Of a stretch of DNA of 64,000 bases, positions 34,411-43,320 are shown in pieces. Positions within the stretch are counted from its first letter, which is position 1. Every line of letters begins with the position of its first letter. A model generated the notes under the pieces. The model was not told the origin of the DNA. It made no database searches and worked only from the letters and a program-made list of their open reading frames with translations. The stretch comes from Avrilella dinanensis (GTDB lineage: Bacteria > Bacteroidota > Bacteroidia > Flavobacteriales > Flavobacteriaceae). The translations under genes were made by a program, and so were the position numbers. The stretch lies in assembly GCF_002807015.1 (NCBI RefSeq), contig NZ_NIPO01000001.1:160889-224888 (forward strand), read 5' to 3'.

Positions 34411-35007
34411 ATGACAAGAGAACATATAGAAACAGAATTTTTATCATTACTGCGATTTGAACCACTGACAAAAAACAATTGGAACAAATTTGTGCAACTC
34501 TTTGGCACGAAAGGAGCTTGTGGAAATTGCTGGTGTATGTCATTTCGGCTTTCAAAAACCGATTTTGACGAGGGCAAAATAAATGACGGAAACAAAAACG
34601 CAATGAAAGAATTGGTTTGGAATAATGAGCCATTAGGATTGCTCTGCTTTTATGAAGATGTTCCGATTGCGTGGTGTGCATTTGCACCGAGAGAAAATTT
34701 TTCTAAACTTCAAAAATCGAGAGTACACAAACCGATTGACGACAAACAGGTTTGGTCTGTTCCCTGCATGTTTATCGCAAAAGATTTTAGGCGGCAAGGT
34801 GTTTCCGTTGAGCTTCTGAAAGGGCTTATCAACTATGCCAAAGCTCAGAAAATTAAAATCATTGAAGCATACCCAACAATTCCGACACAAGAAAAATTGC
34901 CTGACGCTTTTGCTTGGATTGGTTTATACAAATCCTTTGAAAGAGCAGGTTTTGAAATCGTTGACCGAACTTCAAAAAATCGTCCAATGGTTCGTTATTA
35001 CACTTAA
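34411..35007 (+). CDS. GNAT family N-acetyltransferase
   Basis: The protein is 198 residues. The N-terminal region LTKNNWNKFVQLFGTKGACGNCWCMSFRL holds a three-Cys cluster seen in one GNAT subgroup. The acetyl-CoA site is VPCMFIAKDFRRQGVSVELLKG, close to the V/IxxxxRxxGxG/A motif. The C-terminus FAWIGLYKSFERAGFEIVDR completes the fold. The substrate is unknown. It lies between the hairpin array and the copper ATPase and carries the shared upstream element. Confidence 0.88.
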   Translation: MTREHIETEFLSLLRFEPLTKNNWNKFVQLFGTKGACGNCWCMSFRLSKTDFDEGKINDGNKNAMKELVWNNEPLGLLCFYEDVPIAWCAFAPRENFSKLQKSRVHKPIDDKQVWSVPCMFIAKDFRRQGVSVELLKGLINYAKAQKIKIIEAYPTIPTQEKLPDAFAWIGLYKSFERAGFEIVDRTSKNRPMVRYYT

Positions 35008-35103
35008 TTCCCTCCAAAATATTACAAATCTTTCTCAAAATTCTATAACAATCTACGCTAAAAGATTTGCCAATTTTGCAGTGTAAAACAAAACACCAGC
35101 ATT

Positions 35104-37326
35104 ATGGCAACAAAAAATCAAAATACAATCACGCAGACTTTCCCTGTTTTGGGAATGACCTGTGCTTCCTGTGCGAGCAGTGCCGAAAGTATTGTAAAGC
35201 ATCAGGAAGGCGTAGTGAGTTCTTCCGTGAACTTCGCAACGGGCAATCTCACGGTGGAATATTTACCCGACATGACCGATGCAACCCAACTGCAAAAAGC
35301 CGTGCAATCCGCCGGTTACGACCTTTTACTTGAAGACGAAAGCAAGCAACAGGAAACATTAGAAACCATTCACGCCGAAAAATTCCAAAAGCTGAAAACC
35401 AAAACCATTTGGGCAGTTCTTTTGTCCTTACCTGTGGTCGTTATCGGAATGTTTTTTATGAATATGCCTTATGCCAATGAAATAATGTGGTTGTTCTCAA
35501 CGCCCGTAGTTATTTGGTTAGGTCGTGATTTTTTCGTCAATGCGTGGAAACAGGCCAAACACCGTTCCGCCAATATGGACACTTTAGTAGCGTTAAGCAC
35601 AGGAATTGCTTATCTGTTCAGTGTTTTCAATATGTTATTTGCCGATTTTTGGCATCAAAGAGGTTTACACGCACACGTTTATTTTGAAGCAGCTGCCGTA
35701 ATTATCACATTCATTCTTTTGGGTAAATTGTTGGAAGAAAGAGCCAAAGGCAATACTTCATCAGCGATTAAAAAACTGATGGGTTTACAGCCGAAAACCG
35801 TTATCGTGATAGAAGCCGACGGCACGGAAAGACAAAAGCCGATTGAAGACGTAAACGCAGGCGATATTATTTTGGTAAAGCCTGGCGAAAAAATCGCAGT
35901 GGACGGAATGGTTGTTTCGGGCAATTCGTATGTGGACGAAAGTATGTTGAGTGGCGAACCTGTTCCTGTGCTGAAAAAAGAAAACGAAAAAGTGTTTGCA
36001 GGAACAATTAACCAAAAAGGAAGCTTCCAATTCAAAGCCGTTAAAGTTGGGAAAGAAACAATGCTTGCTCAAATCATCAAAATGGTGCAGGACGCACAAG
36101 GCAGTAAAGCACCCGTTCAGAAATTGGTGGATAAAATCGCGGGAATTTTCGTTCCTGTGGTAATGGGAATTGCCGTCTTGACATTCGTTTTATGGTTCTT
36201 TTTAGGTGGCGAAAACGGCGTTGTGCAGGGATTGTTAGCCGCCGTTACGGTATTGGTTATCGCTTGTCCGTGTGCATTGGGATTGGCTACACCTACGGCG
36301 ATTATGGTTGGCGTTGGCAAAGGTGCGGAACAAGGTATTTTGATAAAAGATGCCGAAAGTTTGGAATTAGCCAAAAAAGTGGATGCTATTATTTTGGACA
36401 AAACAGGAACGATTACAGAGGGAAGACCGCAGGTAACAGGTATCGAATGGCTGAACAATGACGATACGACCAAAGATATTTTATTGAGCATCGAAAAGCA
36501 ATCCGAACATCCATTGGCAGAAGCGGTTGTCAATCACTTTGGCAAGATTTCGAACTTTACCAAAGTCGAAAACTTCGACAGCATCACAGGCAAAGGAGCG
36601 AAAGCCGACCACAACAACGAAACCTATTTTGTAGGAAACATAAAACTGCTGGCAGAAAATAACATCAGCATTGCCGAACAACTGCAAAACCAAGCCGATG
36701 AATGGGGCAAACAGTCCAAAACCGTGATTTGGTTTGCCAACAGCCAACAGGCACTTTCTGTAGTGGCTATTTCCGATAAAATCAAAGAAACATCGGTACA
36801 GGCTATCAAAGAAATGCAGGATATGGGCATCGACCTGTATATGCTCACGGGCGACAACGAAGCAACCGCCAAAGCTATTGCCTCGCAGACAGCTATTAAG
36901 CACTACAAAGCCGAAGTATTGCCACAGCACAAAGCCGATTTTGTGAAAGAACTGCAAGCACAGGGCAAAGTGGTAGCAATGGTTGGGGACGGCATCAATG
37001 ACAGTACAGCTTTGGCAACTGCCGATGTAAGTATTGCAATGGGCAAAGGTTCAGACATCGCAATGGACGTGGCGAAAATGACCATTATTTCATCAGATTT
37101 GACAAAAATCCCGAAAGCCATAAAATTGTCGAAACAGACCGTTGCCACTATCAAGCAAAACCTGTTTTGGGCGTTCATCTACAACCTTATTGGCATTCCC
37201 GTTGCCGCAGGTATTCTTTACCCAATCAACGGTTTCCTGCTCAACCCGATGATTGCAGGTGCAGCAATGGCGTTGAGCAGCGTGAGTGTGGTAAGCAACA
37301 GTTTGCGGTTGAAGTGGAAGAGGTAA
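35104..37326 (+). CDS. copA: Copper-exporting P1B-type ATPase CopA
   Basis: The protein is 740 residues. One N-terminal metal-binding domain has GMTCASCASS (Cys20, Cys23). Eight membrane helices surround the CPC site (Cys388-Pro-Cys390) typical of Cu(I) pumps. The phosphorylation site is DKTGT (Asp432), followed by the P1B His-Pro of SEHPLAEAVV and the hinge MVGDGINDS. The TGES-equivalent loop is SGEP in MLSGEPVPV. It pumps Cu(I) from the cytoplasm to the periplasm. The chaperone, DUF3347 and multicopper oxidase genes follow on the same strand, giving a copper-tolerance unit. Confidence 0.96.
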   Translation: MATKNQNTITQTFPVLGMTCASCASSAESIVKHQEGVVSSSVNFATGNLTVEYLPDMTDATQLQKAVQSAGYDLLLEDESKQQETLETIHAEKFQKLKTKTIWAVLLSLPVVVIGMFFMNMPYANEIMWLFSTPVVIWLGRDFFVNAWKQAKHRSANMDTLVALSTGIAYLFSVFNMLFADFWHQRGLHAHVYFEAAAVIITFILLGKLLEERAKGNTSSAIKKLMGLQPKTVIVIEADGTERQKPIEDVNAGDIILVKPGEKIAVDGMVVSGNSYVDESMLSGEPVPVLKKENEKVFAGTINQKGSFQFKAVKVGKETMLAQIIKMVQDAQGSKAPVQKLVDKIAGIFVPVVMGIAVLTFVLWFFLGGENGVVQGLLAAVTVLVIACPCALGLATPTAIMVGVGKGAEQGILIKDAESLELAKKVDAIILDKTGTITEGRPQVTGIEWLNNDDTTKDILLSIEKQSEHPLAEAVVNHFGKISNFTKVENFDSITGKGAKADHNNETYFVGNIKLLAENNISIAEQLQNQADEWGKQSKTVIWFANSQQALSVVAISDKIKETSVQAIKEMQDMGIDLYMLTGDNEATAKAIASQTAIKHYKAEVLPQHKADFVKELQAQGKVVAMVGDGINDSTALATADVSIAMGKGSDIAMDVAKMTIISSDLTKIPKAIKLSKQTVATIKQNLFWAFIYNLIGIPVAAGILYPINGFLLNPMIAGAAMALSSVSVVSNSLRLKWKR

Positions 37327-37425
37327 ATCAGTAAATATCACAAATCTTACACGGAATATTATAACTAAGGTTCCGGGCAATTACTCGAAATTTGTAATAT
37401 CAAATAACAATTAAATTTTAAAAAA

Positions 37426-37647
37426 ATGGAAAATAAAGAATTTCAATTTAAGACAAACCTTAATTGCGGAGGTTGTGTATCAAAAGTTCAGTCTGATTTG
37501 GATAATGCTGAAGGTGTCTGCCATTGGAATGTAGATACGGACAGTTCGGACAAAATCCTTACCGTAAATTCAAAGGGGATTACAGAAGATGAAGTAGTAG
37601 CCATTATCAAAAGCAAAGGCTTCAAAATAGAGCCTTTAAATGCTTAA
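37426..37647 (+). CDS. Small HMA-domain copper chaperone
   Basis: The protein is 73 residues, a single heavy-metal-associated domain: FKTNLNCGGCVSKVQSDL with Cys14 and Cys17, then VDTDSSDKILTV and EDEVVAIIKSKGFKIEPL. This is the CopZ-type fold that hands Cu(I) to CopA, whose gene ends 99 bases upstream. The loop reads NCGGC instead of GMTCxxC, as in several Bacteroidota chaperones. Confidence 0.9.
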   Translation: MENKEFQFKTNLNCGGCVSKVQSDLDNAEGVCHWNVDTDSSDKILTVNSKGITEDEVVAIIKSKGFKIEPLNA

Positions 37648-37650
37648 TCT

Positions 37651-37690
37651 AAAGAACTCTCCGGGGTTCTGCTTCGGGGTTCTTTGTTTA
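37651..37690 (+). terminator. Possible weak terminator
   Basis: AAAGAAC and GTTCTTT form an imperfect stem with G-T pairs around a GC-rich centre, followed by TTGTTTATTT. It lies 4 bases after the chaperone gene stop. Confidence 0.4.
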
Positions 37691-37714
37691 TTTAATAGTT
37701 AAAAAATCAGAACG

Positions 37715-38158
37715 ATGAAAAAATTAGTTTTTATATGGATAATGTTGTCTGGATTTTCAACATTTGCCCAAAACACAAAATTGCACTACGACAATTATAT
37801 CAACGCAAAAACGGCATTGGTAAACAGCGATAACAAAACAGCAGAAAAAGCTATCAGTACTTTTTATGAAGCTATAAAGAACGATGATAATTTTACCCAA
37901 AAGGCACAGTTGCAAAAAGCTGCCGAGAAACTTACCAAAGCAAGTAATGACCTCGAAAAGCAGAGAGCCGCATTCAACGAAGTTTCTACTATAATGTGGA
38001 AATTGGTAAAAAATTCTGACAAGGTAAATCACGTAGTGTACTATCAATACTGCCCGATGAAAAAATCTTATTGGTTGAGCAACGAAAAGGAAATCAAAAA
38101 TCCTTATTACGGTTCGTCAATGCTTACCTGTGGTAAAGTAGCGGAAACTAAAAAATAA
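37715..38158 (+). CDS. DUF3347 periplasmic protein
   Basis: The protein is 147 residues with a signal peptide (ends STFAQN). The helical body is followed by the family signature YQYCPMKKSYWLS, then IKNPYYGSSMLTCG. The Cys-Pro-Met, Met and Cys residues are well placed to bind copper. DUF3347 domains in Bacteroidota are commonly found beside copper/silver efflux genes and fused to CusB-like adaptors. It lies between the chaperone and the multicopper oxidase genes. Confidence 0.88.
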   Translation: MKKLVFIWIMLSGFSTFAQNTKLHYDNYINAKTALVNSDNKTAEKAISTFYEAIKNDDNFTQKAQLQKAAEKLTKASNDLEKQRAAFNEVSTIMWKLVKNSDKVNHVVYYQYCPMKKSYWLSNEKEIKNPYYGSSMLTCGKVAETKK

Positions 38159-38225
38159 TTTAAAAACAAGGGCATTGTCTTGCAGACAATACCTTGTTAA
38201 TTCACAATAAACATAGTATTATAAT

Positions 38226-40514
38226 ATGGATATGCGAAATTATTCCTTTAAGAGATTGATTGCAATTTTTGTCTTGCTTGCAACAACACCGCTTGCCTTT
38301 GCTCAAAAAGTAGTGCGTTACGAGTTGGTACTCAAAGATACCCTTGTAAACTTTGCGGGTAAAGAGAAAAGAGCCATTTCAGCAAACGGACAAATACCTA
38401 TGCCAACGCTTGAATTTACAGAGGGCGATACGGCAGAAATCGTAGTGTATAATCAGTTAAAGGAAAGTACGGCTATCCATTGGCACGGATTGTTCCTGCC
38501 TAATAAGGAAGACGGTATACCACATTTAACGCAAATGCCTATTAAGCCTGGTGAAACATTCACTTATCGCTTTCCTATTACTCAGAACGGTACACATTGG
38601 TATCATTCACACGCAGGATTACAGGAGCAGATTGGTATGTACGGCAATTTCGTTATGTACAAAAAAGCTGATGATAAGACCTTCCGCAAAGGAATAGACG
38701 ATTTGCCGTCCGTTCCCATTGTGTTAAGCGAATGGACAAACCTCAAACCCGAAAGTGTACACCGTATGCTCGCAAACGCCAATGATTGGTTTGCCATTAA
38801 AAAGGGAGCAACGCAAAGCTATGCCGAAGCTATCCGAAGTGGGCATTTTAAAACCAAGCTCACAAACGAGTGGAAACGAATGTTGGCAATGGACGTGAGC
38901 GATGTGTATTATGAAAGGGTGCTGATGAACGGAAACCACTTTACCGATTTGAAAAGCATTGACGGCAAACCACTCAAAGCAGGCGATAAAGTCCGTTTAC
39001 GCATTTCCAATGGTGGAGCATCGTCTTATTTTTGGCTTCGCTATGCAGGCGGTAAAATGAGCGTTGTTGCGAGTGATGGCAATGATATTGAACCCGTTGA
39101 GGTGGACAGGTTAATTATAGCCGTATCCGAAACTTACGATGTGGTTGTTACCATTCCCGAAGACGGTAAAGCCTTCGAATTTATGGCGACCACCGAAGAC
39201 CGTACTCAATCCGCAAGCTATTTTATAGGTAATGGAGAAAAGCAATATTTGGACGAGCTTCCTACCTTAAAATATTTTGAGGGAATGAAAATGATGAACG
39301 ATATGATGAAGATGAACGGCGATCTTGACGATATGGGTATGAATATGAGCCTGCAACAAATGGATATGAACATAGTAATGTACCCCGAAATCACAGGTGA
39401 AGAAAAGACAAAAGACAAAAGGGAAACACACGATAATCATGCAGGACACGATATGAATATGGACGAAGACCCTAATCGTTATGATGCCAATGCATTGAGC
39501 AATATAGTTACCTTAAACTACGGAATGCTCAAATCACCCCACAATACCACATTGCCAAAAAATGCACCTGTAAAGGAACTAAATTTTACTCTAACAGGGA
39601 ATATGAACCGTTATGTATGGAGTATGGACAACCGCATACTTGCCGAAACGGATAAAATACCTGTAAAAAAAGGCGAAATACTACGCATTACCATTTACAA
39701 TAACTCAATGATGCGACACCCGATGCACCTGCACGGTTTCGATTTCCGGTTGTTAAACCAACACGGCGATAATGCCCCGATGAAGAACATCATTGACATT
39801 ATGCCAATGGAAACAAACACCATAGAATTTTTAGCCAATACAGAGGGCGATTGGTTTTTCCATTGCCATATCCTATACCATATGATGGCGGGAATGAACA
39901 GGGTATTTGCGGTTGATGATTATCAAAATCCTTATCTGCCGAATAAGAAAAAGGCTTATCGTAAATTACAACGAGAGCATAATATGCCCCATTTTATGGC
40001 ACAAAGTGATTTCGCTACCCATGGTATTGACGGAGAAGTTATGTTGATGAATGCACGGTACAGCTTGGGTACGGAATGGCGTTTGGGTTACAACGACATG
40101 CACGGTTATGAAGTAGAAACCCATCTAGGGCGTTACATCGGTAAAATGCAATGGCTGATGCCTTTTATCGGTTTCGATTGGCGATACCGCAAAATGGGAA
40201 TGCACGAACAGGAAAAAAACTTGTTTGGACAAGTCAATAAAAAGGACAACCGTGCAGCAGTAAGTATCGGTGTGATGTACACTTTGCCAATGTTAGTCAA
40301 TGTACAGGCAGAAGTTTATCACGATGGAATATTCCGAGTATCATTGATGCGTGAGGACATTCCTGTTTCACCGCGATTAAGAGCAGGTTTTATGGTCAAT
40401 ACCGATAAAGAGTATATGGCAGATTTGAGATATATTCTTACTCGACACATCGGTATTAGAACACATTATGACAGTGATATGGGATTTGGTGTAGGGCTTT
40501 CGCTGAATTATTAA
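38226..40514 (+). CDS. Multicopper oxidase (PcoA/CopA-like) with C-terminal barrel-like domain
   Basis: The protein is 762 residues with a signal peptide (ends PLAFAQK). Three cupredoxin domains carry the copper ligands HWHG (His85, His87), HWYHSH (to His129), HPMHLHG near residue 500 and HCHILYHMMAGM near 545, so all type 1, 2 and 3 sites are present. A Met/His-rich segment (about 350-415, with MKMNGDLDDMGMNMS and HAGHDMNMDED) fits Cu(I) oxidation. Residues about 590-762 add ARYSLGTEWRLGY and repeated aromatic strands resembling the CopB/PcoB barrel. It should oxidise periplasmic Cu(I). The next gene starts within 35 bases. Confidence 0.92.
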   Translation: MDMRNYSFKRLIAIFVLLATTPLAFAQKVVRYELVLKDTLVNFAGKEKRAISANGQIPMPTLEFTEGDTAEIVVYNQLKESTAIHWHGLFLPNKEDGIPHLTQMPIKPGETFTYRFPITQNGTHWYHSHAGLQEQIGMYGNFVMYKKADDKTFRKGIDDLPSVPIVLSEWTNLKPESVHRMLANANDWFAIKKGATQSYAEAIRSGHFKTKLTNEWKRMLAMDVSDVYYERVLMNGNHFTDLKSIDGKPLKAGDKVRLRISNGGASSYFWLRYAGGKMSVVASDGNDIEPVEVDRLIIAVSETYDVVVTIPEDGKAFEFMATTEDRTQSASYFIGNGEKQYLDELPTLKYFEGMKMMNDMMKMNGDLDDMGMNMSLQQMDMNIVMYPEITGEEKTKDKRETHDNHAGHDMNMDEDPNRYDANALSNIVTLNYGMLKSPHNTTLPKNAPVKELNFTLTGNMNRYVWSMDNRILAETDKIPVKKGEILRITIYNNSMMRHPMHLHGFDFRLLNQHGDNAPMKNIIDIMPMETNTIEFLANTEGDWFFHCHILYHMMAGMNRVFAVDDYQNPYLPNKKKAYRKLQREHNMPHFMAQSDFATHGIDGEVMLMNARYSLGTEWRLGYNDMHGYEVETHLGRYIGKMQWLMPFIGFDWRYRKMGMHEQEKNLFGQVNKKDNRAAVSIGVMYTLPMLVNVQAEVYHDGIFRVSLMREDIPVSPRLRAGFMVNTDKEYMADLRYILTRHIGIRTHYDSDMGFGVGLSLNY

Positions 40515-40548
40515 CAAATTGAAGTCAGAATTAAAAGTAATTGTAGAA

Positions 40549-40971
40549 ATGAAAAAGGATACCGAAAATAGATTGACAAAAAAAAACACCAAACCGACAA
40601 GTATGCGGATTTTGGTCTATGACTTTCTTGTCGCCCAAAAGACGGCATTGTCATTATCGGAAATTGAAGAACAGCTCGCTTATGCGGACAGAATTACTAT
40701 TTACCGTACATTAAAAACCTTTGAGGAAAAAGGTATTGTTCACAGTATTCAGGAAAACACAACTACCAAATACAAATTGTGCAGCGACGAATGCAACGAA
40801 CATACACACAAAGACTGGCATCTGCATTTTTACTGTAAAATCTGTAAACAAACGACGTGCCGGGAAAATATCGTTTTGCAGGAAAACATCAAAGGGAATT
40901 TTAGAATTGATGAAGTCCGCCTGTTTGCTAAAGGTATTTGCGAAAATTGTCTTGATGAAACTTTGCAATAG
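40549..40971 (+). CDS. Fur family metalloregulator (Zur-like)
   Basis: The protein is 140 residues from the ATG at 40549. A TTG at 40519 would add ten residues and is less likely. The N-terminal winged helix has LSEIEEQLAYADRITIYRTLKTFEEKGIV. The C-terminal half has HTHKDWHLHFYCKICKQTTC and ICENC, giving the His/Cys structural zinc site. The His-rich sensor loop and its CDF zinc exporter neighbour suggest a zinc-responsive member. A palindrome overlapping its stop codon is a candidate operator for the downstream gene. Confidence 0.88.
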   Translation: MKKDTENRLTKKNTKPTSMRILVYDFLVAQKTALSLSEIEEQLAYADRITIYRTLKTFEEKGIVHSIQENTTTKYKLCSDECNEHTHKDWHLHFYCKICKQTTCRENIVLQENIKGNFRIDEVRLFAKGICENCLDETLQ

Positions 40972-40979
40972 TATTGCAC
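40963..40979. promoter_or_regulatory. Candidate Fur/Zur operator palindrome
   Basis: TTGCAATA-G-TATTGCAC is a near-perfect inverted repeat (7 of 8 pairs). It overlaps the regulator's stop codon and lies 12 bases upstream of the -7 box of the CDF gene, where a bound repressor would block the promoter. Confidence 0.6.
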
Positions 40980-40991
40980 AACGGTAACTAT

Positions 40992-40999
40992 TATCTTTG
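40992..40999 (+). promoter_or_regulatory. Putative -7 promoter box of the CDF gene
   Basis: TATCTTTG matches TAnnTTTG and lies 19 bases before the ATG at 41019. It also shows that the TTG at 40974 is not the start. Confidence 0.6.
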
Positions 41000-41018
41000 T
41001 AGCAAAACAATAAACAAA

Positions 41019-41951
41019 ATGGACAATCATCACGAACATACACATTGCAGCGGACACAATCATTCTAAACAAAATGCTCTGTCACTGGCGTTTTGGCTCA
41101 ACCTTTTATTTTCGATAATCGAAGTCGTTGGCGGGATATTAACCAATTCTACAGCCATTATCGCCGATGCTTTTCATGATTTCATGGACGCCGGAGCGAT
41201 TGGTTTGGCTATCCTCATGGAAAAAATATCTGGCAGAAAGCGGACAAGCAGATTTTCGTATGGCTTCAAACGTTTTTCGCTCTTGTCAGCGTTGGGGTTG
41301 TCTTTATTTCTGCTGGCGGGTTCGGTAACGATGATAATCAGTGCCTACAATTCTTTTATTAACCCGAAAAAGGTCCATAGTATCGGAATGTTGGGCTTGG
41401 CAATTCTGGGACTTGCCGTGAATGGTTTTGCTTTTCTGAGAATAAAAAACAGTGGCGGACATCATCACAGCCACAGCCAGGGAAGCCATAATCACAACAG
41501 CCAATCCATTATGTTGCATTTGCTGGAGGACGTATTAGGCTGGGCTGCCGTGCTCATTGGAGCAGTAATCATTTACTTCACAGGTTGGAATTGGATAGAC
41601 GGTGTTTTAACCATTGGTATTGCCTTGTTTATTGGTTTCAACGCTTCAAAAAACCTCATCAACACGATTAAAGTGATGTTGCAATCTGTTCCTGAAAATG
41701 TGAATATCAGTCAGCTGCAAACCGAATTGCTGCAAATTGACGGCATTAGCAATATTCACGATATACACGTCTGGAGTCTGGACGGTAGTTATCATGTAGG
41801 TTCTGTTCACGCTGTTGTCAATAACTCCACATCAAAATTCGGGCAGGATATTATGAACAATATCATCAGTTTGATGAAAAAACACCATATCGACCACTCC
41901 ACCGTTCAGATTGAAACACAGGATAATCATTGTGATTTGCATAACTGTTAA
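41019..41951 (+). CDS. CDF family cation efflux protein
   Basis: The protein is 310 residues from the ATG at 41019. It starts with a metal-binding His/Cys cluster (HHEHTHCSGHNHSK). Six membrane helices follow, with the transport-site motifs DAFHDFMDAG in helix 2 and HLLEDVLGW in helix 5, and a His-rich cytoplasmic loop (HHHSHSQGSHNHNSQS) between helices 4 and 5. The C-terminal domain has IHDIHVWSLDGSYHVGSVHAVV. The His-Asp sites fit Zn(II) or Cd(II) export. A Zur-like palindrome and a -7 box precede it. Confidence 0.93.
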   Translation: MDNHHEHTHCSGHNHSKQNALSLAFWLNLLFSIIEVVGGILTNSTAIIADAFHDFMDAGAIGLAILMEKISGRKRTSRFSYGFKRFSLLSALGLSLFLLAGSVTMIISAYNSFINPKKVHSIGMLGLAILGLAVNGFAFLRIKNSGGHHHSHSQGSHNHNSQSIMLHLLEDVLGWAAVLIGAVIIYFTGWNWIDGVLTIGIALFIGFNASKNLINTIKVMLQSVPENVNISQLQTELLQIDGISNIHDIHVWSLDGSYHVGSVHAVVNNSTSKFGQDIMNNIISLMKKHHIDHSTVQIETQDNHCDLHNC

Positions 41952-42020
41952 TCCCATCTAAACACACATATTTATGAGCTAAATATCATATCTTCGGGCA
42001 ATTTTTAAGACCTTTGGCTC

Positions 42021-42749
42021 ATGAATAATATCGAAGATAAAATCAAAAACGGTTACCAACTGGATTTGCCCAAACTTTATCAGGAAACATTACAGATTTA
42101 CAAAAAATCGGTGTTGGTCTCGGGATTGATATTGTTTCTGGTGGCAATAATTGTGTTTATGATTTACGCCATTGGTTTGTTTTCCTATTTCGAAACGCCT
42201 TTTCCGACCGAGCAACAAATAGAACAGTTTAATATCAACCATTTGTCTAACCGGCAATTAATACAAATCGGTTTTTTTCAGGCATTGATTTTTGGCTTTT
42301 TCGGAGTAGTTTCTGCCGGATTGTTGCGTTTGTGCGAAAGTGTGGACAAACAACAGCTACCCACGCTGGAAGTTGTTTTTAAGGTTTTTACCCAAAAACA
42401 AGGGATACAAGTATTTTTCTTTGCTTTTATTTTTCAGGTTTTGCTGTCGGCAATCACTTTTGTGTTTGATTCGCTGAGCGTCTTTTTAGTTTCATGGTTT
42501 ATTATGATTTTGGCATACACGCTTTTTATTTTGGTCATTCCGCTAATTGTTTTTGAAAAATACAGCATCAGAAAAGCCATCTCGAGTAGCATAAAACTTG
42601 TTAACCAACGTCCTTTTATGTTACTGAGTTTGGTTATGTTTCACAGCGTGTTTGCCGTAGCCGGAATTTTCTTTTTGCTTATCGGAGTATTTGCTACATT
42701 TCCGGTATGGTATGCGTTTATGTATAGCCTGTATAAACAGTTTTCGTAG
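42021..42749 (+). CDS. Multi-pass membrane protein, function unknown
   Basis: The protein is 242 residues. A soluble N-terminus (NGYQLDLPKLYQETLQIYKK) is followed by about five to six membrane helices. The Lys-rich turn before the first helix and the SIRKAISSSIKLVNQRPF segment between helices are typical of DUF4013/glycerophosphodiester phosphodiesterase membrane-domain-like proteins, but I would not name a family. It is the last plus-strand gene after the metal island and converges with the thioredoxin/TonB receptor pair. Confidence 0.7.
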   Translation: MNNIEDKIKNGYQLDLPKLYQETLQIYKKSVLVSGLILFLVAIIVFMIYAIGLFSYFETPFPTEQQIEQFNINHLSNRQLIQIGFFQALIFGFFGVVSAGLLRLCESVDKQQLPTLEVVFKVFTQKQGIQVFFFAFIFQVLLSAITFVFDSLSVFLVSWFIMILAYTLFILVIPLIVFEKYSIRKAISSSIKLVNQRPFMLLSLVMFHSVFAVAGIFFLLIGVFATFPVWYAFMYSLYKQFS

Positions 42750-42832
42750 TTTGATCAGAATACTTCAGAAAAATTTATAACCAACTGATAAATTGTCAAA
42801 ACCATTCATTTAAAATATTCATATTGTATTAA

Positions 42833-43318
42833 TTACAATGATTTCATTTCTTTTAATGCTTTCGTCAGGTTTTTGGCTGATAAAAAACCGGCATATTGGA
42901 AGATAATTTCATAGTTTTGGTTTAGGATTACCAAAGTCGGATAGCTTATTTTTCCGTCTATTGCTGCCAATGATTCGGCTAATTCATTTACTCCGATTTT
43001 AACTCCGGTGGGTTTATACCGGAAAATTTGCCCGGCAAATGAAATTTCCTCTTGGGTTTCAGCATTGAAATCGACAAAATAAAAATCCTGATTGAGTATA
43101 TTTTCTATTTCCTTGTTTTTGAAAGTTGTATTTTTCATAGCTTGGCAATATCCGCACCAATCTGTATGTACAAAAAATACCACCGGACGTTCATCACTCT
43201 TCTGTAAAGCAACAATTTCTTCCGGTCGATTACTTTGGGGCTGAGAAAAGCAAAGTCCGGGAATTGAAACAACTCCCAGAACTATTGCCCATCTAAACAT
43301 TATGCTTAGAATTACCAT
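42833..43318 (-). CDS. Periplasmic thioredoxin-fold protein
   Basis: The protein is 161 residues with a signal peptide (ends LCFSQPQ); ATG at 43318 is used, and an ATG six codons later would also serve. The active site DWCGYCQAMK has a complete CxxC. The cis-Pro loop is GKISYPTLVILN. It resembles the DsbD-gamma/thioredoxin_7 group, acting on disulphides in the periplasm. It begins 2 bases after the TonB receptor stop, so the two are one operon; the receptor plug has its own CxxC (NCNVCDTG), a possible substrate. Confidence 0.88.
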   Translation of the reverse strand: MVILSIMFRWAIVLGVVSIPGLCFSQPQSNRPEEIVALQKSDERPVVFFVHTDWCGYCQAMKNTTFKNKEIENILNQDFYFVDFNAETQEEISFAGQIFRYKPTGVKIGVNELAESLAAIDGKISYPTLVILNQNYEIIFQYAGFLSAKNLTKALKEMKSL

Positions 43319-43320
43319 TT

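Noticed and set aside
36117..36533. Antisense frame in copA as a gene
   Set aside because: It lies wholly within the conserved ATPase and has low-complexity composition typical of the reverse strand of a membrane segment.
40974..41018. TTG start for the CDF exporter
   Set aside because: The region contains the -7 box and the candidate operator. The ATG at 41019 begins the His-rich family N-terminus.
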